33,206 nt of DNA from Acidimicrobiaceae bacterium (GCA_947372925.1 CANBVQ010000011.1:1-33206), one strand, 5' to 3'. Positions 17,645 through 25,229 are shown, numbered from the stretch's first letter. Numbers and translations: made by a program. The notes: a model not told the origin generated them from the sequence alone.

Positions 17645-18526
17645 ATGGAACGCATTGCCTACGACGAGTTTTCCTTCTTTCACGAAAATCTGAGTGAGTG
17701 GGACCTCGACCTCCCCGTACCCCCAGTTCGGCGCGAGCGATTTCCCGTCGACGAAACCCGCGATCTCAGTGCACTGGTCTGGGGCGCCAACTCAGCTGAA
17801 TTCCTCCTCGTGCACGGCGGGGCGCAGAACGCCCACACCTTTGACACCGTGGCCCTGGCCCTCCAGCGCAGTCTCGTCGCCGTCGACCTCCCCGGTCACG
17901 GACATTCCGACGCCAGTCCCTTCGGCCTCGCCGCCTCGGCGGCGCACGCCCGAGACCTCGCGGCCATCTTGGAGGCGCTGCCGAGCGAGCCGGTTGTCCT
18001 CGTCGGCATGTCACTCGGTGGACTGACTGCCATTCAGTTCGCGGCCCAGCACCCCGAACGGTTCAGCCATCTCGTGCTGGTCGACATCACTCCCGGTGTT
18101 AACGGTGTCAAGGCCAAGCACATCCACGACTTTGTCAACGGACCTAAGACTTTCGATCGCTTTGACGAGTTGCTGGAGCGCACCATGGCCTTCAACCCGA
18201 CGCGGTCCGAATCATCACTGCGTCGCGGCATTCTCCACAACGCGTTGCAACGCGAAGACGGCACGTGGGTGTGGCGCCACCAGCAGCACGGCCCAGCCAC
18301 CCTCGAAGCACCGCAACCCGGCAACCTTTGGGAGACGCTGCGCGACCTCCCGCTGCCCGTGACCTTGCTGCGAGGTCTCGCGAAGGGTTCGGTCGTAGAT
18401 AACGACGACGTTGCCGAGCTCAATCGACTGCGCCCGGACGCCACGGTGATTGAAATTGAAAATGCGGGGCACTCCGTTCAAGGAGACGCCCCGCTCATCA
18501 TGGCCAACATCTTGCAATCGATGTAG
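17645..18526 (+). CDS. Alpha/beta-fold hydrolase
   Basis: This 293-residue protein has the alpha/beta hydrolase signature: oxyanion segment FLLVHGGAQNAHTF, the strand VAVDLPGHGHSDAS, the nucleophile elbow GMSLGG with the catalytic serine near residue 131, and a C-terminal histidine in ENAGHSVQGDAP. An aspartate before this histidine is plausible but not certain by eye. It has no signal peptide, so it is cytoplasmic. The substrate cannot be read from the sequence; esterase or lactonase-like enzymes are the usual cases. The start ATG 17645 is set by the promoter spacing and family N-terminus. It is transcribed away from glmU and followed by an antisense tRNA-Gln. Confidence 0.9.
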   Translation: MERIAYDEFSFFHENLSEWDLDLPVPPVRRERFPVDETRDLSALVWGANSAEFLLVHGGAQNAHTFDTVALALQRSLVAVDLPGHGHSDASPFGLAASAAHARDLAAILEALPSEPVVLVGMSLGGLTAIQFAAQHPERFSHLVLVDITPGVNGVKAKHIHDFVNGPKTFDRFDELLERTMAFNPTRSESSLRRGILHNALQREDGTWVWRHQQHGPATLEAPQPGNLWETLRDLPLPVTLLRGLAKGSVVDNDDVAELNRLRPDATVIEIENAGHSVQGDAPLIMANILQSM

Positions 18527-18532
18527 GCCCAG

Positions 18533-18608
18533 TGGCTGGCGGGGAAGGAATCGAACCCTCAACCTTCGGGACCAAAACCCGCTGTTCTGCCGATTGAACT
18601 ACCCGCCA
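18533..18608 (-). tRNA. tRNA-Gln (UUG)
   Basis: The minus strand gives a 76-nt cloverleaf: acceptor TGGCGGG/CCCGCCA, anticodon loop TTTTGGT with anticodon UUG, T-arm with GGTTCGATTCC, discriminator G and an encoded CCA (18533-18535). U1-A72 with G73 are normal identity features of glutamine tRNAs. It lies antisense, six bases after the hydrolase stop. Confidence 0.95.
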
Positions 18609-18620
18609 AGGTCTTTCCTG

Positions 18621-18636
18621 GAATCTTCGTAGATTC
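18621..18636. repeat. Perfect 6-bp inverted repeat, possible hairpin
   Basis: GAATCT and AGATTC surround a TCGT loop. It could be a weak transcription stop for the hydrolase message or part of the tRNA-Gln promoter region. No long T-run follows on either strand. Confidence 0.35.
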
Positions 18637-18668
18637 TTAGCAAATCCACAACCATTCTTAGGTCAGAC

Positions 18669-18691
18669 ATCTAATACTAGAGGTGTTAGAT
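18669..18691 (+). promoter_or_regulatory. Inverted repeat in the promoter region of the two-component operon
   Basis: The arms ATCTAATAC and GTGTTAGAT match at eight of nine positions (nine with a G-T pair) around the centre TAGAG. The repeat contains both candidate -10 boxes (TAATAC and TTAGAT) of the following response regulator gene, whose ATG is 20 bases further on and is preceded by GAGAGG. It looks like an operator, perhaps for the response regulator itself. Confidence 0.5.
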
Positions 18692-18711
18692 CAACCAACC
18701 GAGAGGTCGCC

Positions 18712-19413
18712 ATGACGTCCAGTTCCGAAACGCTCCTCACGGTGGCGATCGTCGACGACGACCCGGCAATTCTGGCGGCCCTCTCGCGAGCCCTCAAAAT
18801 GGAGAATTACAAAGTCGAACTCCATGGCGACGGCACCTCGGCCCTGCGGGCCTTCCAGACTGCCGCCCCCGACGCCATCGTCTTGGACTTGCAATTGCCC
18901 GACATCGACGGACTGGAGATCTGCCGTCGTATTCGACGGGCCGGCGACAACGTCCCGATCCTCATGCTGACGGCCCGCGACGCCGTGAACGATCGTGTCG
19001 AGGGACTCGATGCCGGCGCCGATGACTACCTGGTTAAGCCCTTCGATCTCGCCGAGCTCACCGCCCGACTTCGCGCTCTGTTGCGCCGTCACACCCCCCG
19101 CACGGGAGATGAGGGCGTACTCAAGTTCGACGACCTCACGGTCAACCCGTCCACCCGCGAAGTCTTCCGAGGGGAACGGGCCGTGCAGCTCACGCGCATC
19201 GAGTTCGATCTCTTGGAGCTCCTCATGCTCCACCCCCGTCAGGTGCTGACTCGCGATCAGATTCTCGATCTGGTCTGGGGCTACAACTTTGACTCGAGCA
19301 CCAACTCACTAGCCGTCTACGTCGGCTACCTCCGTCGCAAGTTGGAGGAGGCCGGAGAACACCGTCTCGTCCAGACCGTTCGCGGCGTCGGCTACTCACT
19401 GCGCAGCGCATGA
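18712..19413 (+). CDS. OmpR/PhoB-family response regulator, MprA-like
   Basis: This 233-residue two-domain regulator has a receiver domain (about 9-122) with Asp15/Asp16, phosphoacceptor Asp59 in VLDLQLPD, Thr87 and Lys109 in LVKPF. A winged-helix DNA-binding domain follows (about 135-232), with TRIEFDLLELLMLHPRQVLT and VRGVGYSLR. It resembles mycobacterial MprA. ATG 18712 has GAGAGG five bases upstream. Its TGA overlaps the ATG of the kinase gene, so the pair is coupled. It heads a run of seven genes with gaps of at most 12 bases, and therefore very probably controls the electron-transfer genes behind it. The stimulus is unknown. Confidence 0.95.
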   Translation: MTSSSETLLTVAIVDDDPAILAALSRALKMENYKVELHGDGTSALRAFQTAAPDAIVLDLQLPDIDGLEICRRIRRAGDNVPILMLTARDAVNDRVEGLDAGADDYLVKPFDLAELTARLRALLRRHTPRTGDEGVLKFDDLTVNPSTREVFRGERAVQLTRIEFDLLELLMLHPRQVLTRDQILDLVWGYNFDSSTNSLAVYVGYLRRKLEEAGEHRLVQTVRGVGYSLRSA

Positions 19414-20747
19414 CGTTTCGTGTCCGCGTCGTCGTGGCCTCTTCGGTGGCCGTCAGCCTGGCAATCGCCCTGGCCTGCGGGACGGCTTTCCTCATCTCTC
19501 GTCACGCCATCTTTCAGTCGGTGGACGACTCACTCATCCACACGGCTGCAGCCCCCACGTACGGTGAGGCCGAATCGGAGCACGCTCGCGGTTCAGGTTT
19601 CGAACTGATCCTCGCGGACGGTTCGGTCTACGGCGGTCGCAAGATTCCCGTGGAGGCCGCAGTCATTGACGTGGCCCGCTATCAACTCTCGGCCCGCTTC
19701 TTGACGGTGAGCGTCGGGGAGTCCACCTTCCGCGAATACGTCGTTCCGGTGCCGGCCGGCACGGAGATTTCCTGCGCGGCGGATGAGTGCGTGCTCTCAC
19801 AGAACGCGGCCCAGGTCTTCACGAGCGATATCACCGGTCAGCGCCACCAGCTCTCCTCGCTCGCCCATGCACTCATCTTGCTCACGTTGCTCGGCGTGCT
19901 CTTAGCGGCCCTGCTCGGTTACCTCGCGGCGCGGGCGGCTCTCGCTCCCCTCCAAACGGTGACTGACGACATTGAAGAGATTGCCGACACGACCAATCTG
20001 GCCCAGCGCCTCGATGAGGGTGGTCGCGATGAACTTGGTCGACTCCGTCGGACATTTAACAAACTCATGACGACCGTGGAAACCAGTCAACGGCTCCAGC
20101 GACAACTGGTACTCGACGCCAGTCACGAGTTACGCACACCGCTGACCTCGCTGCGCACCAACGCCCAAGTACTCCAGCAGATTGATCGCCTCTCACTCGA
20201 AGATCGCCAGCAGCTCGTCGCCGACATGATTGTGCAGGTCGACGAACTGGCCGCCCTTATTACCGACCTCGGCGAACTCTCTCGTGGCGAAAGTAGCGAA
20301 GGTACCGTCACAACGCTTCGACTCGACGATCTCGTGCAAGAGGCCGTGGACGTCGCTCGAACCCACGCCCGCACTAAGGACATCACGATTGAACTGACAT
20401 CGTCACCCTCCACCGTGGTCGCACGGCGCGATCGCCTCGCCCGGGCCATCAACAATCTCCTGGGCAACGCCATCAAGTTCTCCCCCGTCGGCGGACGAGT
20501 CCAGGTCGATGTTCGCCACGGCACCGTTCGAGTGGAGGACAACGGCCCCGGCATTCCCGAGACCGAGCAGGCCTTCATCTTCGATCGCTTCTGGCGCAGC
20601 CCTTCCGCACGATCGATGCCCGGCTCGGGTTTGGGGCTGGCCATCGTGGCCCAAGTGGCCAGCGAGGCGCGCGGCGCCATTCGCGTTGGCAGCTCAGACA
20701 CCCTGGGTGGGGCGGCCTTCACCTTAGAAATTCCCGAAGAGCAGTAG
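19410..20747 (+). CDS. Sensor histidine kinase, MprB-like
   Basis: This 445-residue membrane kinase has a first helix at about 8-30, an outside sensor domain at about 31-150, a second helix at about 153-175 and a HAMP domain at about 176-228. The DHp helix carries His239 in DASHELRTPLTSL. The ATPase domain shows NNLLGNAIKFSP (N box), VEDNGPGIP (G1) and GSGLGLAIV (G2). Two cysteines in the outside domain (122 and 127, SCAADEC) could respond to redox state or form a disulfide, a speculation that suits the electron-transfer genes downstream. It phosphorylates the preceding response regulator by family rule. Confidence 0.95.
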   Translation: MTFRVRVVVASSVAVSLAIALACGTAFLISRHAIFQSVDDSLIHTAAAPTYGEAESEHARGSGFELILADGSVYGGRKIPVEAAVIDVARYQLSARFLTVSVGESTFREYVVPVPAGTEISCAADECVLSQNAAQVFTSDITGQRHQLSSLAHALILLTLLGVLLAALLGYLAARAALAPLQTVTDDIEEIADTTNLAQRLDEGGRDELGRLRRTFNKLMTTVETSQRLQRQLVLDASHELRTPLTSLRTNAQVLQQIDRLSLEDRQQLVADMIVQVDELAALITDLGELSRGESSEGTVTTLRLDDLVQEAVDVARTHARTKDITIELTSSPSTVVARRDRLARAINNLLGNAIKFSPVGGRVQVDVRHGTVRVEDNGPGIPETEQAFIFDRFWRSPSARSMPGSGLGLAIVAQVASEARGAIRVGSSDTLGGAAFTLEIPEEQ

Positions 20748-20759
20748 AGAGATAGAGCC

Positions 20760-21119
20760 ATGAAAAATCGTCAACCAAGTGCCCTACGAGACCGCCGCAT
20801 TGACCGGTCGCGCCGTATTGCTCAGTCCGTCTTCGTCTTCGCCGCCGCCTCCGGTGGTGTTGGGGTCGGCCTCATGTCGCACGCCGCGGCCACCCCGGCG
20901 ACCACCACGATTCCCCTCAACACCACAACGACCACGCCGGTGAGTCACCCCACCACAACGACCCCGGGCCACGTCACGACGACCACGCCGGGCCAACACA
21001 CCACCACGACTGGCGTCCACACGACCACGACTGTTTGGAAGCCTCCAGTGACGGTGCCGGTAACGCACCCCACCACGTGTCACACCAGTGCCTCCGGACA
21101 GTTTTTGGGCTGCTGGTAG
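20760..21119 (+). CDS. Small exported Thr/His-rich protein of unknown function
   Basis: This 119-residue protein starts with a basic segment, then a hydrophobic stretch at about 21-42 (AQSVFVFAAASGGVGVGL) that is a signal peptide or anchor. The rest (about 43-105) is low-complexity, with blocks of TTTT spaced by Pro, Gly and single His (HPTTTTPGHV, QHTTTTGVH). There are seven His after residue 40. The C-terminus has two cysteines (107 and 118, TCHTSASGQFLGCW). There is no enzyme domain and no flavinylation-like (S/T)GAT motif. It sits 12 bases after the kinase and three before apbE, where related clusters often encode an FMN-binding protein. Surface linker, metal binding or glycosylated spacer are all guesses. 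Coding is supported by position and by the bias of the codons. Confidence 0.75.
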   Translation: MKNRQPSALRDRRIDRSRRIAQSVFVFAAASGGVGVGLMSHAAATPATTTIPLNTTTTTPVSHPTTTTPGHVTTTTPGQHTTTTGVHTTTTVWKPPVTVPVTHPTTCHTSASGQFLGCW

Positions 21120-21122
21120 TTC

Positions 21123-22004
21123 GTGCGCTTTACCACCTGGGGTGTCAGCGGCACATTGGTCGTTGACAATGAGAACTACGCCACGCTGGCCGAAGAAACG
21201 CTGTGGCGGTGGGTCGCTGCTGGCGACCGTGCCGTCAACCGATTCCTTCCAACGTCCGAGCTCAGCGCCATAAACGCCAACCCGCAGGGGACCCACGAGG
21301 TCTCCGAAGAGTTCATCGCGTTCTTTGATGCTGCCCGCGAGTCCTACGACGTTTCCGAAGGTCTCTGCACCCCCACAGTCCTGGACGCCCTGGAAGCCTG
21401 GGGCTACGATGCCGACATCGACGACGTGCAACGCGAGGGCCGCTCGGCACCGCTCACGGTGAGCCCCGCGGTTTCGTTTCTTTCCGTGGCTCTCGATCGA
21501 ACTGCTCGCCGACTGTCACCTCACGGCGTGCGGCTGGACTTCGGAGCCAGCGCGAAGGCCTTCGTGGCCGACCAGGTGGCGCGAGAAGTTGGCCGCCACA
21601 CGCCCGTACTCGTCGAACTCGGGGGCGATGTCGCCGTCGGTGGCGCGGTTCGGCCGTGGTCCGTAGGCGTGGCCGAAGACGCCGAGCACATCGGCGTCCC
21701 GATTGGCATCACCTCCGGTGGCGTCGCCACTTCCTCCACGATGGTGCGTCACTGGACCGCGGGCACCGGTCGCGCGCACCACATCATCGACCCTCGCACG
21801 GGCGCACCCGGCAACTCCTCTTGGCGCACCGTCTCGGTGGCCGCCGAGTCGTGCCTCACGGCCAATGCTCTCAGTACCGCCTCACTCCTGTGGGGCGAAG
21901 ATGCTCTGTACTACGTGACCCAGGCCGGTTGGGCCGCGCGCTTTGTAGACCACGACGGCAAAGTGCTGTGCGTGGGAGGCTGGCCCCAGGAGGTGGCATC
22001 ATGA
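21123..22004 (+). CDS. apbE: FAD:protein FMN transferase, ApbE family
   Basis: This 293-residue enzyme of the ApbE family covalently attaches FMN from FAD to a Thr or Ser of a target protein outside the membrane. Conserved segments are RFLPTSELSAIN, the LDFGASAKAFVAD stretch (the DLGGIAKGYA equivalent), LVELGGDVAVGG, SGGVATSS and HHIIDPRTGAP, followed by the metal-binding region AESCLTANALSTASLL. There is no clear N-terminal signal peptide or lipobox, unusual for an enzyme whose substrates are often outside; some actinobacterial ApbE are cytoplasmic. The start is GTG 21123. Its stop overlaps the ATG of the haem protein gene. No flavinylation target is encoded in the run. Confidence 0.92.
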   Translation: MRFTTWGVSGTLVVDNENYATLAEETLWRWVAAGDRAVNRFLPTSELSAINANPQGTHEVSEEFIAFFDAARESYDVSEGLCTPTVLDALEAWGYDADIDDVQREGRSAPLTVSPAVSFLSVALDRTARRLSPHGVRLDFGASAKAFVADQVAREVGRHTPVLVELGGDVAVGGAVRPWSVGVAEDAEHIGVPIGITSGGVATSSTMVRHWTAGTGRAHHIIDPRTGAPGNSSWRTVSVAAESCLTANALSTASLLWGEDALYYVTQAGWAARFVDHDGKVLCVGGWPQEVAS

Positions 22005-22588
22005 TTGCTCTTACTTCTCCGTACATCTGGTACACCTCGCGTATCAGCGGCGTCATCTCTCTAGTGATGCTCACGCTCGTCATTGTGCTGGGCATCTTGA
22101 TCTCCACTCGCGTCGGTGGACGCCGCGTCGGACGCTTCGAGATCACCGAGATGCACCGTTCGATTTCGCTGATTGCCATGATCTTCGTGGCCATTCACGT
22201 TGTCACTACCGTTATCGACACCTACGTCAATATCCACTGGATCACGGCCGTGGTGCCGATGACTTCGAGTTACAAGCGAGTGCCGGTGGCCATTGGCACC
22301 GTCGCTATCGACCTCATGCTGGCCGTTTGGCTCTCCAGCCAACTCAAGGAGCGTATCGACCCTCGCGCGTGGCGGGCTATTCACTTTTCGAGTTACGCCA
22401 GCTTCGTAGCGGCGGCCATCCACTCCTACCTAGTCGGCACGGACGAGCGCTCCCTGTGGGGACTCATCGTGCTCGGTAGCTGCGTGGCCGTGGTGCTCCT
22501 GGCCACGGTGTGGCGCATTATGGGCCGTCCCGAACGGGCCGTTGGTCGCACGGCCCTCTCCCCGCTCGAACAGTCGAGAGGTCGATAG
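22001..22588 (+). CDS. Ferric-reductase-like transmembrane b-haem protein
   Basis: This 195-residue membrane protein has about five helices (near 13-35, 53-73, 95-113, 128-147 and 153-172). It has two histidine pairs with the spacing of the ferric-reductase/NOX family: His52 and His66 in one helix, His128 and His141 in another. These could hold two stacked b haems across the membrane. It lacks the FAD/NADPH domain found at the C-terminus of full ferric reductases, so electrons must come from a partner, most likely the NuoF-like protein or the ferredoxin encoded next. AGGAGG lies seven bases before ATG 22001, which overlaps the apbE stop. The direction of electron flow and the outside acceptor are unknown. 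Confidence 0.85.
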   Translation: MIALTSPYIWYTSRISGVISLVMLTLVIVLGILISTRVGGRRVGRFEITEMHRSISLIAMIFVAIHVVTTVIDTYVNIHWITAVVPMTSSYKRVPVAIGTVAIDLMLAVWLSSQLKERIDPRAWRAIHFSSYASFVAAAIHSYLVGTDERSLWGLIVLGSCVAVVLLATVWRIMGRPERAVGRTALSPLEQSRGR

Positions 22589-22590
22589 CC

Positions 22591-23859
22591 GTGACCTTGG
22601 AACTCACCACACACCGCGTTCTGGCTAACCACCTCGACCATCCGAAGACACTCGTCGAGCACGAGGCCGACTTTGGACCGATCAACCGGCTCTCCATCAC
22701 GATGGACATCCTCCGAGAGTCGGGCATCACTGGTCGTGGTGGCGCGGCCTTTCCCACCGCCAAAAAGGTGGAGTTCTTGCTCCAGCAACGACGTGCCACC
22801 CGTTACATTGTCGTGAACGCCATGGAGGGTGAGCCGGCCGCCCACAAGGACCGCATGCTGCTCGCGACCAATCCCCACCTCGTACTTGACGGGGCCATGG
22901 TCCTGGCCAATCTCTTAAACGCCGACTCGGTCATTGTCTGTATCGCTCGTGAACACGTAAAGACAATCGCTCAAGTGAAAGCGGCCATCGCCCAGCGCGG
23001 CGCCAAGCGACTCCAGGGACCGAGCTTCGAAGTGCAGTCACCCCCGGGGCGATACGTCGCCGGAGAAGAGTCGGCCCTGGTTCACTGGCTCAACAGCAAT
23101 GAGACGCTGCCGCAGTATCGCCCCACGCGACCTTCCCTTCTGCAGATTGGTCGTGGCGGCGTTCTGCTCGACAACGCCGAGACGCACGCCAATATTGGTC
23201 TGATTGCCCGACACGGGGCCGAGTGGTTCCGTAGCGTCGGCACCGCGACGCGGCCCGGCACCACGGTGACTTCAGTAACGGGTAACGGCAAGGCTCTCGT
23301 AGTTGAAGTTCCCTACGGCACACCAATTCGCTCAATCCTGTCGGGTGCGGGTATTACCTACGAACCACGGGCCCTCCTCCTCGGTGGCTACGGCGGAACG
23401 TGGCTCGACGGCCAGCATCTCGATGTCGGCTTCGACGACGACTCGCTCCGGCCCTTCGGGGCCGGCACCGGGGCCGGCGTGATCATGGCGCTACCCCACG
23501 AGAGCTGTGGCGTCGCCGAGTGCGCTCGCATCGTTGACTACATGGCCAAAGAGAGTGCCCGGCAGTGTGGGCCCTGTGCTTTTGGTCTGCCCGCAATGGC
23601 CGAAGACCTCAAGGCCCTGGCCTCGGGCCGCAACGCCACCCAGTCACTGGCACGCCTCTCGAGCCGGAGCGACGTCATTGAGGGCCGTGGCGCCTGCCGC
23701 CACCCCGACGGCGTGATTCGCTTCGTACGAACGGCACTCAGCGTCTTCGCCGAAGACTTCAATCATCACGCCGCCGGCCATCCCTGCCAGTTCGCCCAGA
23801 GTCCGCGGGTCAGCTATATCCCGCACCAGAGTGATGTCAAAGATTTGGAGTGGGAATAA
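22591..23859 (+). CDS. NuoF-like NADH-dehydrogenase-type flavin/Fe-S protein, stand-alone
   Basis: This 422-residue protein resembles the NADH-binding subunit F of complex I, but no other complex I gene is nearby. FMN-site residues are in GRGGAAFPTAKK (48-59), NADH-site residues in GEESAL (158-163) and DNAETHAN. An SLBB domain (about 232-280) and a C-terminal Fe-S region follow. In NuoF the cluster uses CxxCxxC plus a distant Cys; here the segment reads ESARQCGPC, so the first Cys is Ala and only Cys326 and Cys329 remain, with Cys369 (GRGACRHPDG) and Cys399 (GHPC) as likely further ligands. It probably oxidises NAD(P)H or reduced ferredoxin and feeds the haem protein. GTG 22591 starts two bases after the haem-protein stop. 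Confidence 0.88.
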   Translation: MTLELTTHRVLANHLDHPKTLVEHEADFGPINRLSITMDILRESGITGRGGAAFPTAKKVEFLLQQRRATRYIVVNAMEGEPAAHKDRMLLATNPHLVLDGAMVLANLLNADSVIVCIAREHVKTIAQVKAAIAQRGAKRLQGPSFEVQSPPGRYVAGEESALVHWLNSNETLPQYRPTRPSLLQIGRGGVLLDNAETHANIGLIARHGAEWFRSVGTATRPGTTVTSVTGNGKALVVEVPYGTPIRSILSGAGITYEPRALLLGGYGGTWLDGQHLDVGFDDDSLRPFGAGTGAGVIMALPHESCGVAECARIVDYMAKESARQCGPCAFGLPAMAEDLKALASGRNATQSLARLSSRSDVIEGRGACRHPDGVIRFVRTALSVFAEDFNHHAAGHPCQFAQSPRVSYIPHQSDVKDLEWE

Positions 23860-24095
23860 TGCGTCGCACCGTAACGTTTCGAATTGTCGTTGACCCCATT
23901 CGCTGCGACGGCTTTGGTCACTGCGCCGAGTTAGCGCCCGAGCTCGTGTCCCTCGATGAGTGGGGCTATCCAATCCTGCAAGCGGAGGCCTTTCCGCAGA
24001 GTGATCACGAGCTACACCGTTCGGCCCAACTCGCCGTACGGGGATGTCCCCGTCAGGCCCTCACGCTGCAAAAGATCATCGCGGCGCAGTCCTAG
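23859..24095 (+). CDS. Small ferredoxin with three cluster cysteines
   Basis: This 78-residue ferredoxin has Cys16 and Cys22 in RCDGFGHC and Cys63 in GCP. The pattern Cys-x5-Cys, then Cys-Pro, lacks the middle cysteine of CxxCxxC, as in the [3Fe-4S] ferredoxins that serve cytochromes P450 in Actinobacteria. The acidic middle (ELAPELVSLDEWGYP) is typical of that group. The ATG shares its first base with the stop of the NuoF-like gene (TAATG), so the two are coupled and likely act together. No P450 gene is in the window, so its partner is probably the NuoF-like protein. Cluster type is predicted from the cysteines only. Confidence 0.9.
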   Translation: MRRTVTFRIVVDPIRCDGFGHCAELAPELVSLDEWGYPILQAEAFPQSDHELHRSAQLAVRGCPRQALTLQKIIAAQS

Positions 24096-24100
24096 GGACT
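24088..24100. terminator. Palindrome at the convergent ends of the ferredoxin and SGNH genes
   Basis: AGTCC and GGACT are separated by TAG, the ferredoxin stop. The two convergent stop codons are only three bases apart, so any termination signal must lie within coding sequence. This short hairpin alone is a weak candidate. Confidence 0.3.
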
Positions 24101-25091
24101 ACGGCAGCGTCGTGGACGTCGTCGTAACGACGGGAGTCACCAGCGCACGCAGTTGCGTGGTCACCATCGTTGACAGAAATCGTGAATACGAGGCCGAGAC
24201 GTGGAGAAAGTCCACGTAGACCACGTTCCCCCCAATAACGGCGGGACAGAACGTGGCCGTACAGAACCATGATGACACGGGGACCAACGTGGCGTTGGCC
24301 TGCTGGGCCGTCGTCACATCGCGACGGAGAATCTGACCGTAGGAGTGGGGCGTGGTCGAGTTCACCGAGTACGTCAACCCACATGTCTTGATGGCGCGAG
24401 GCCGCATGATGAGACAGGACGGCACCGGGGCATTTAACCGCGGCGAGGTACCCCACAGCACGCGGCGCGCATTCGGTGACAATGCGATGACAGCCTCGAA
24501 GGCCCTCTGCATCCCACTCATGTACCGAGCGTCACCGAGCTCTCCCGTTGCGTCGGCGGCGGCCACGGCCATGACGACCGTGGGATGGAGCGCGCTGATC
24601 GCCCGGGGCAGATTTTGGTGAAAGGTCGTGCAGTCGTGACTGAGTCCCGTCACGAAGGGGGTGTAGCACCCTTCGTACTGAAAGGTGGCGACTCGAATGT
24701 TAAGGCGAGTGGCGGCAATCTTGAGGGCCGGCATCCACTGATCCACGGCCGACGACCCAAAGAGGACCACGGTGACCGAGGAGTGAGGGTTGCCAAAGAT
24801 GCACGGCTTGGGATTTCGTAACGTCGAGCGGTCGGCCGCCGTGAAGCAGTGCTGCGCCAGCGCCAACGGGAGACCCGAACTCCCCATCGGATCGCGAACA
24901 TCGATTTTGAGAACTTGCGTGCGGACCGTTGGCGTCAGCGTGTTCGTCGAGGCCGCATTCTGGATAACGGTAGCGAGGGCCGCCGGCGTCGACACGGGTG
25001 CACTCTCGGAACTCGCCATCGCCACCGAGATCGACGCGGTGGGTAGGAGCAGTGCGAAAAGCACGGCGATGAGGGGGTGGCGAGATTTCAT
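24099..25091 (-). CDS. Secreted stand-alone SGNH-domain protein with altered nucleophile block
   Basis: This 330-residue protein has a signal peptide (1-26, LIAVLFALLLPTASISVAMA). A domain like the SGNH domain that usually ends acyltransferase-3 (OafA-type) proteins follows, with VTVVLFGSSAVDQWMPALK and, near the end, SSWFCTATFCPAVIGGNVVY and DFLH (294-297). In the family block I reads GDSH; here it is GSSA (112-115), so Ser114 is kept but Asp and His are replaced. The Asp294 and His297 pair is present. Six or more cysteines suggest disulfide bonds. The tail VVTTTSTTLP resembles the Thr-rich linkers of other exported proteins nearby. ATG 25091 begins the signal peptide; the frame is open upstream but enters the bS22 promoter. 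Esterase or acyl transfer on cell-wall sugars is possible, activity uncertain. Confidence 0.78.
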   Translation of the reverse strand: MKSRHPLIAVLFALLLPTASISVAMASSESAPVSTPAALATVIQNAASTNTLTPTVRTQVLKIDVRDPMGSSGLPLALAQHCFTAADRSTLRNPKPCIFGNPHSSVTVVLFGSSAVDQWMPALKIAATRLNIRVATFQYEGCYTPFVTGLSHDCTTFHQNLPRAISALHPTVVMAVAAADATGELGDARYMSGMQRAFEAVIALSPNARRVLWGTSPRLNAPVPSCLIMRPRAIKTCGLTYSVNSTTPHSYGQILRRDVTTAQQANATLVPVSSWFCTATFCPAVIGGNVVYVDFLHVSASYSRFLSTMVTTQLRALVTPVVTTTSTTLP

Positions 25092-25214
25092 AGTTCGGCG
25101 GTTTAACGACTCAATTCGTGCGCGGTGGGTTAGCCAGAGCATAAGAGCGTCACCGGAGATGTTTCCTTCACGAGGCCAAAGAATCACGGAAACGGAGGTG
25201 GGTGAAACTTCTAG

Positions 25215-25229
25215 TACAATCTTCAAACC
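25215..25229 (+). promoter_or_regulatory. Promoter of the bS22 gene
   Basis: TACAAT (25215-25220) lies nine bases before the ATG at 25230, leaving a leader of about two bases or none. No ribosome binding site is visible. A -35 box is not clear. The gap 25092-25229 also has to hold the divergent promoter of the SGNH gene. Confidence 0.5.

Noticed and set aside
22591-24095. Part of a complex I (nuo) operon
   Set aside because: Only a NuoF-like gene is present; the neighbours are ApbE, a ferric-reductase-like protein and a P450-type ferredoxin, not Nuo subunits.
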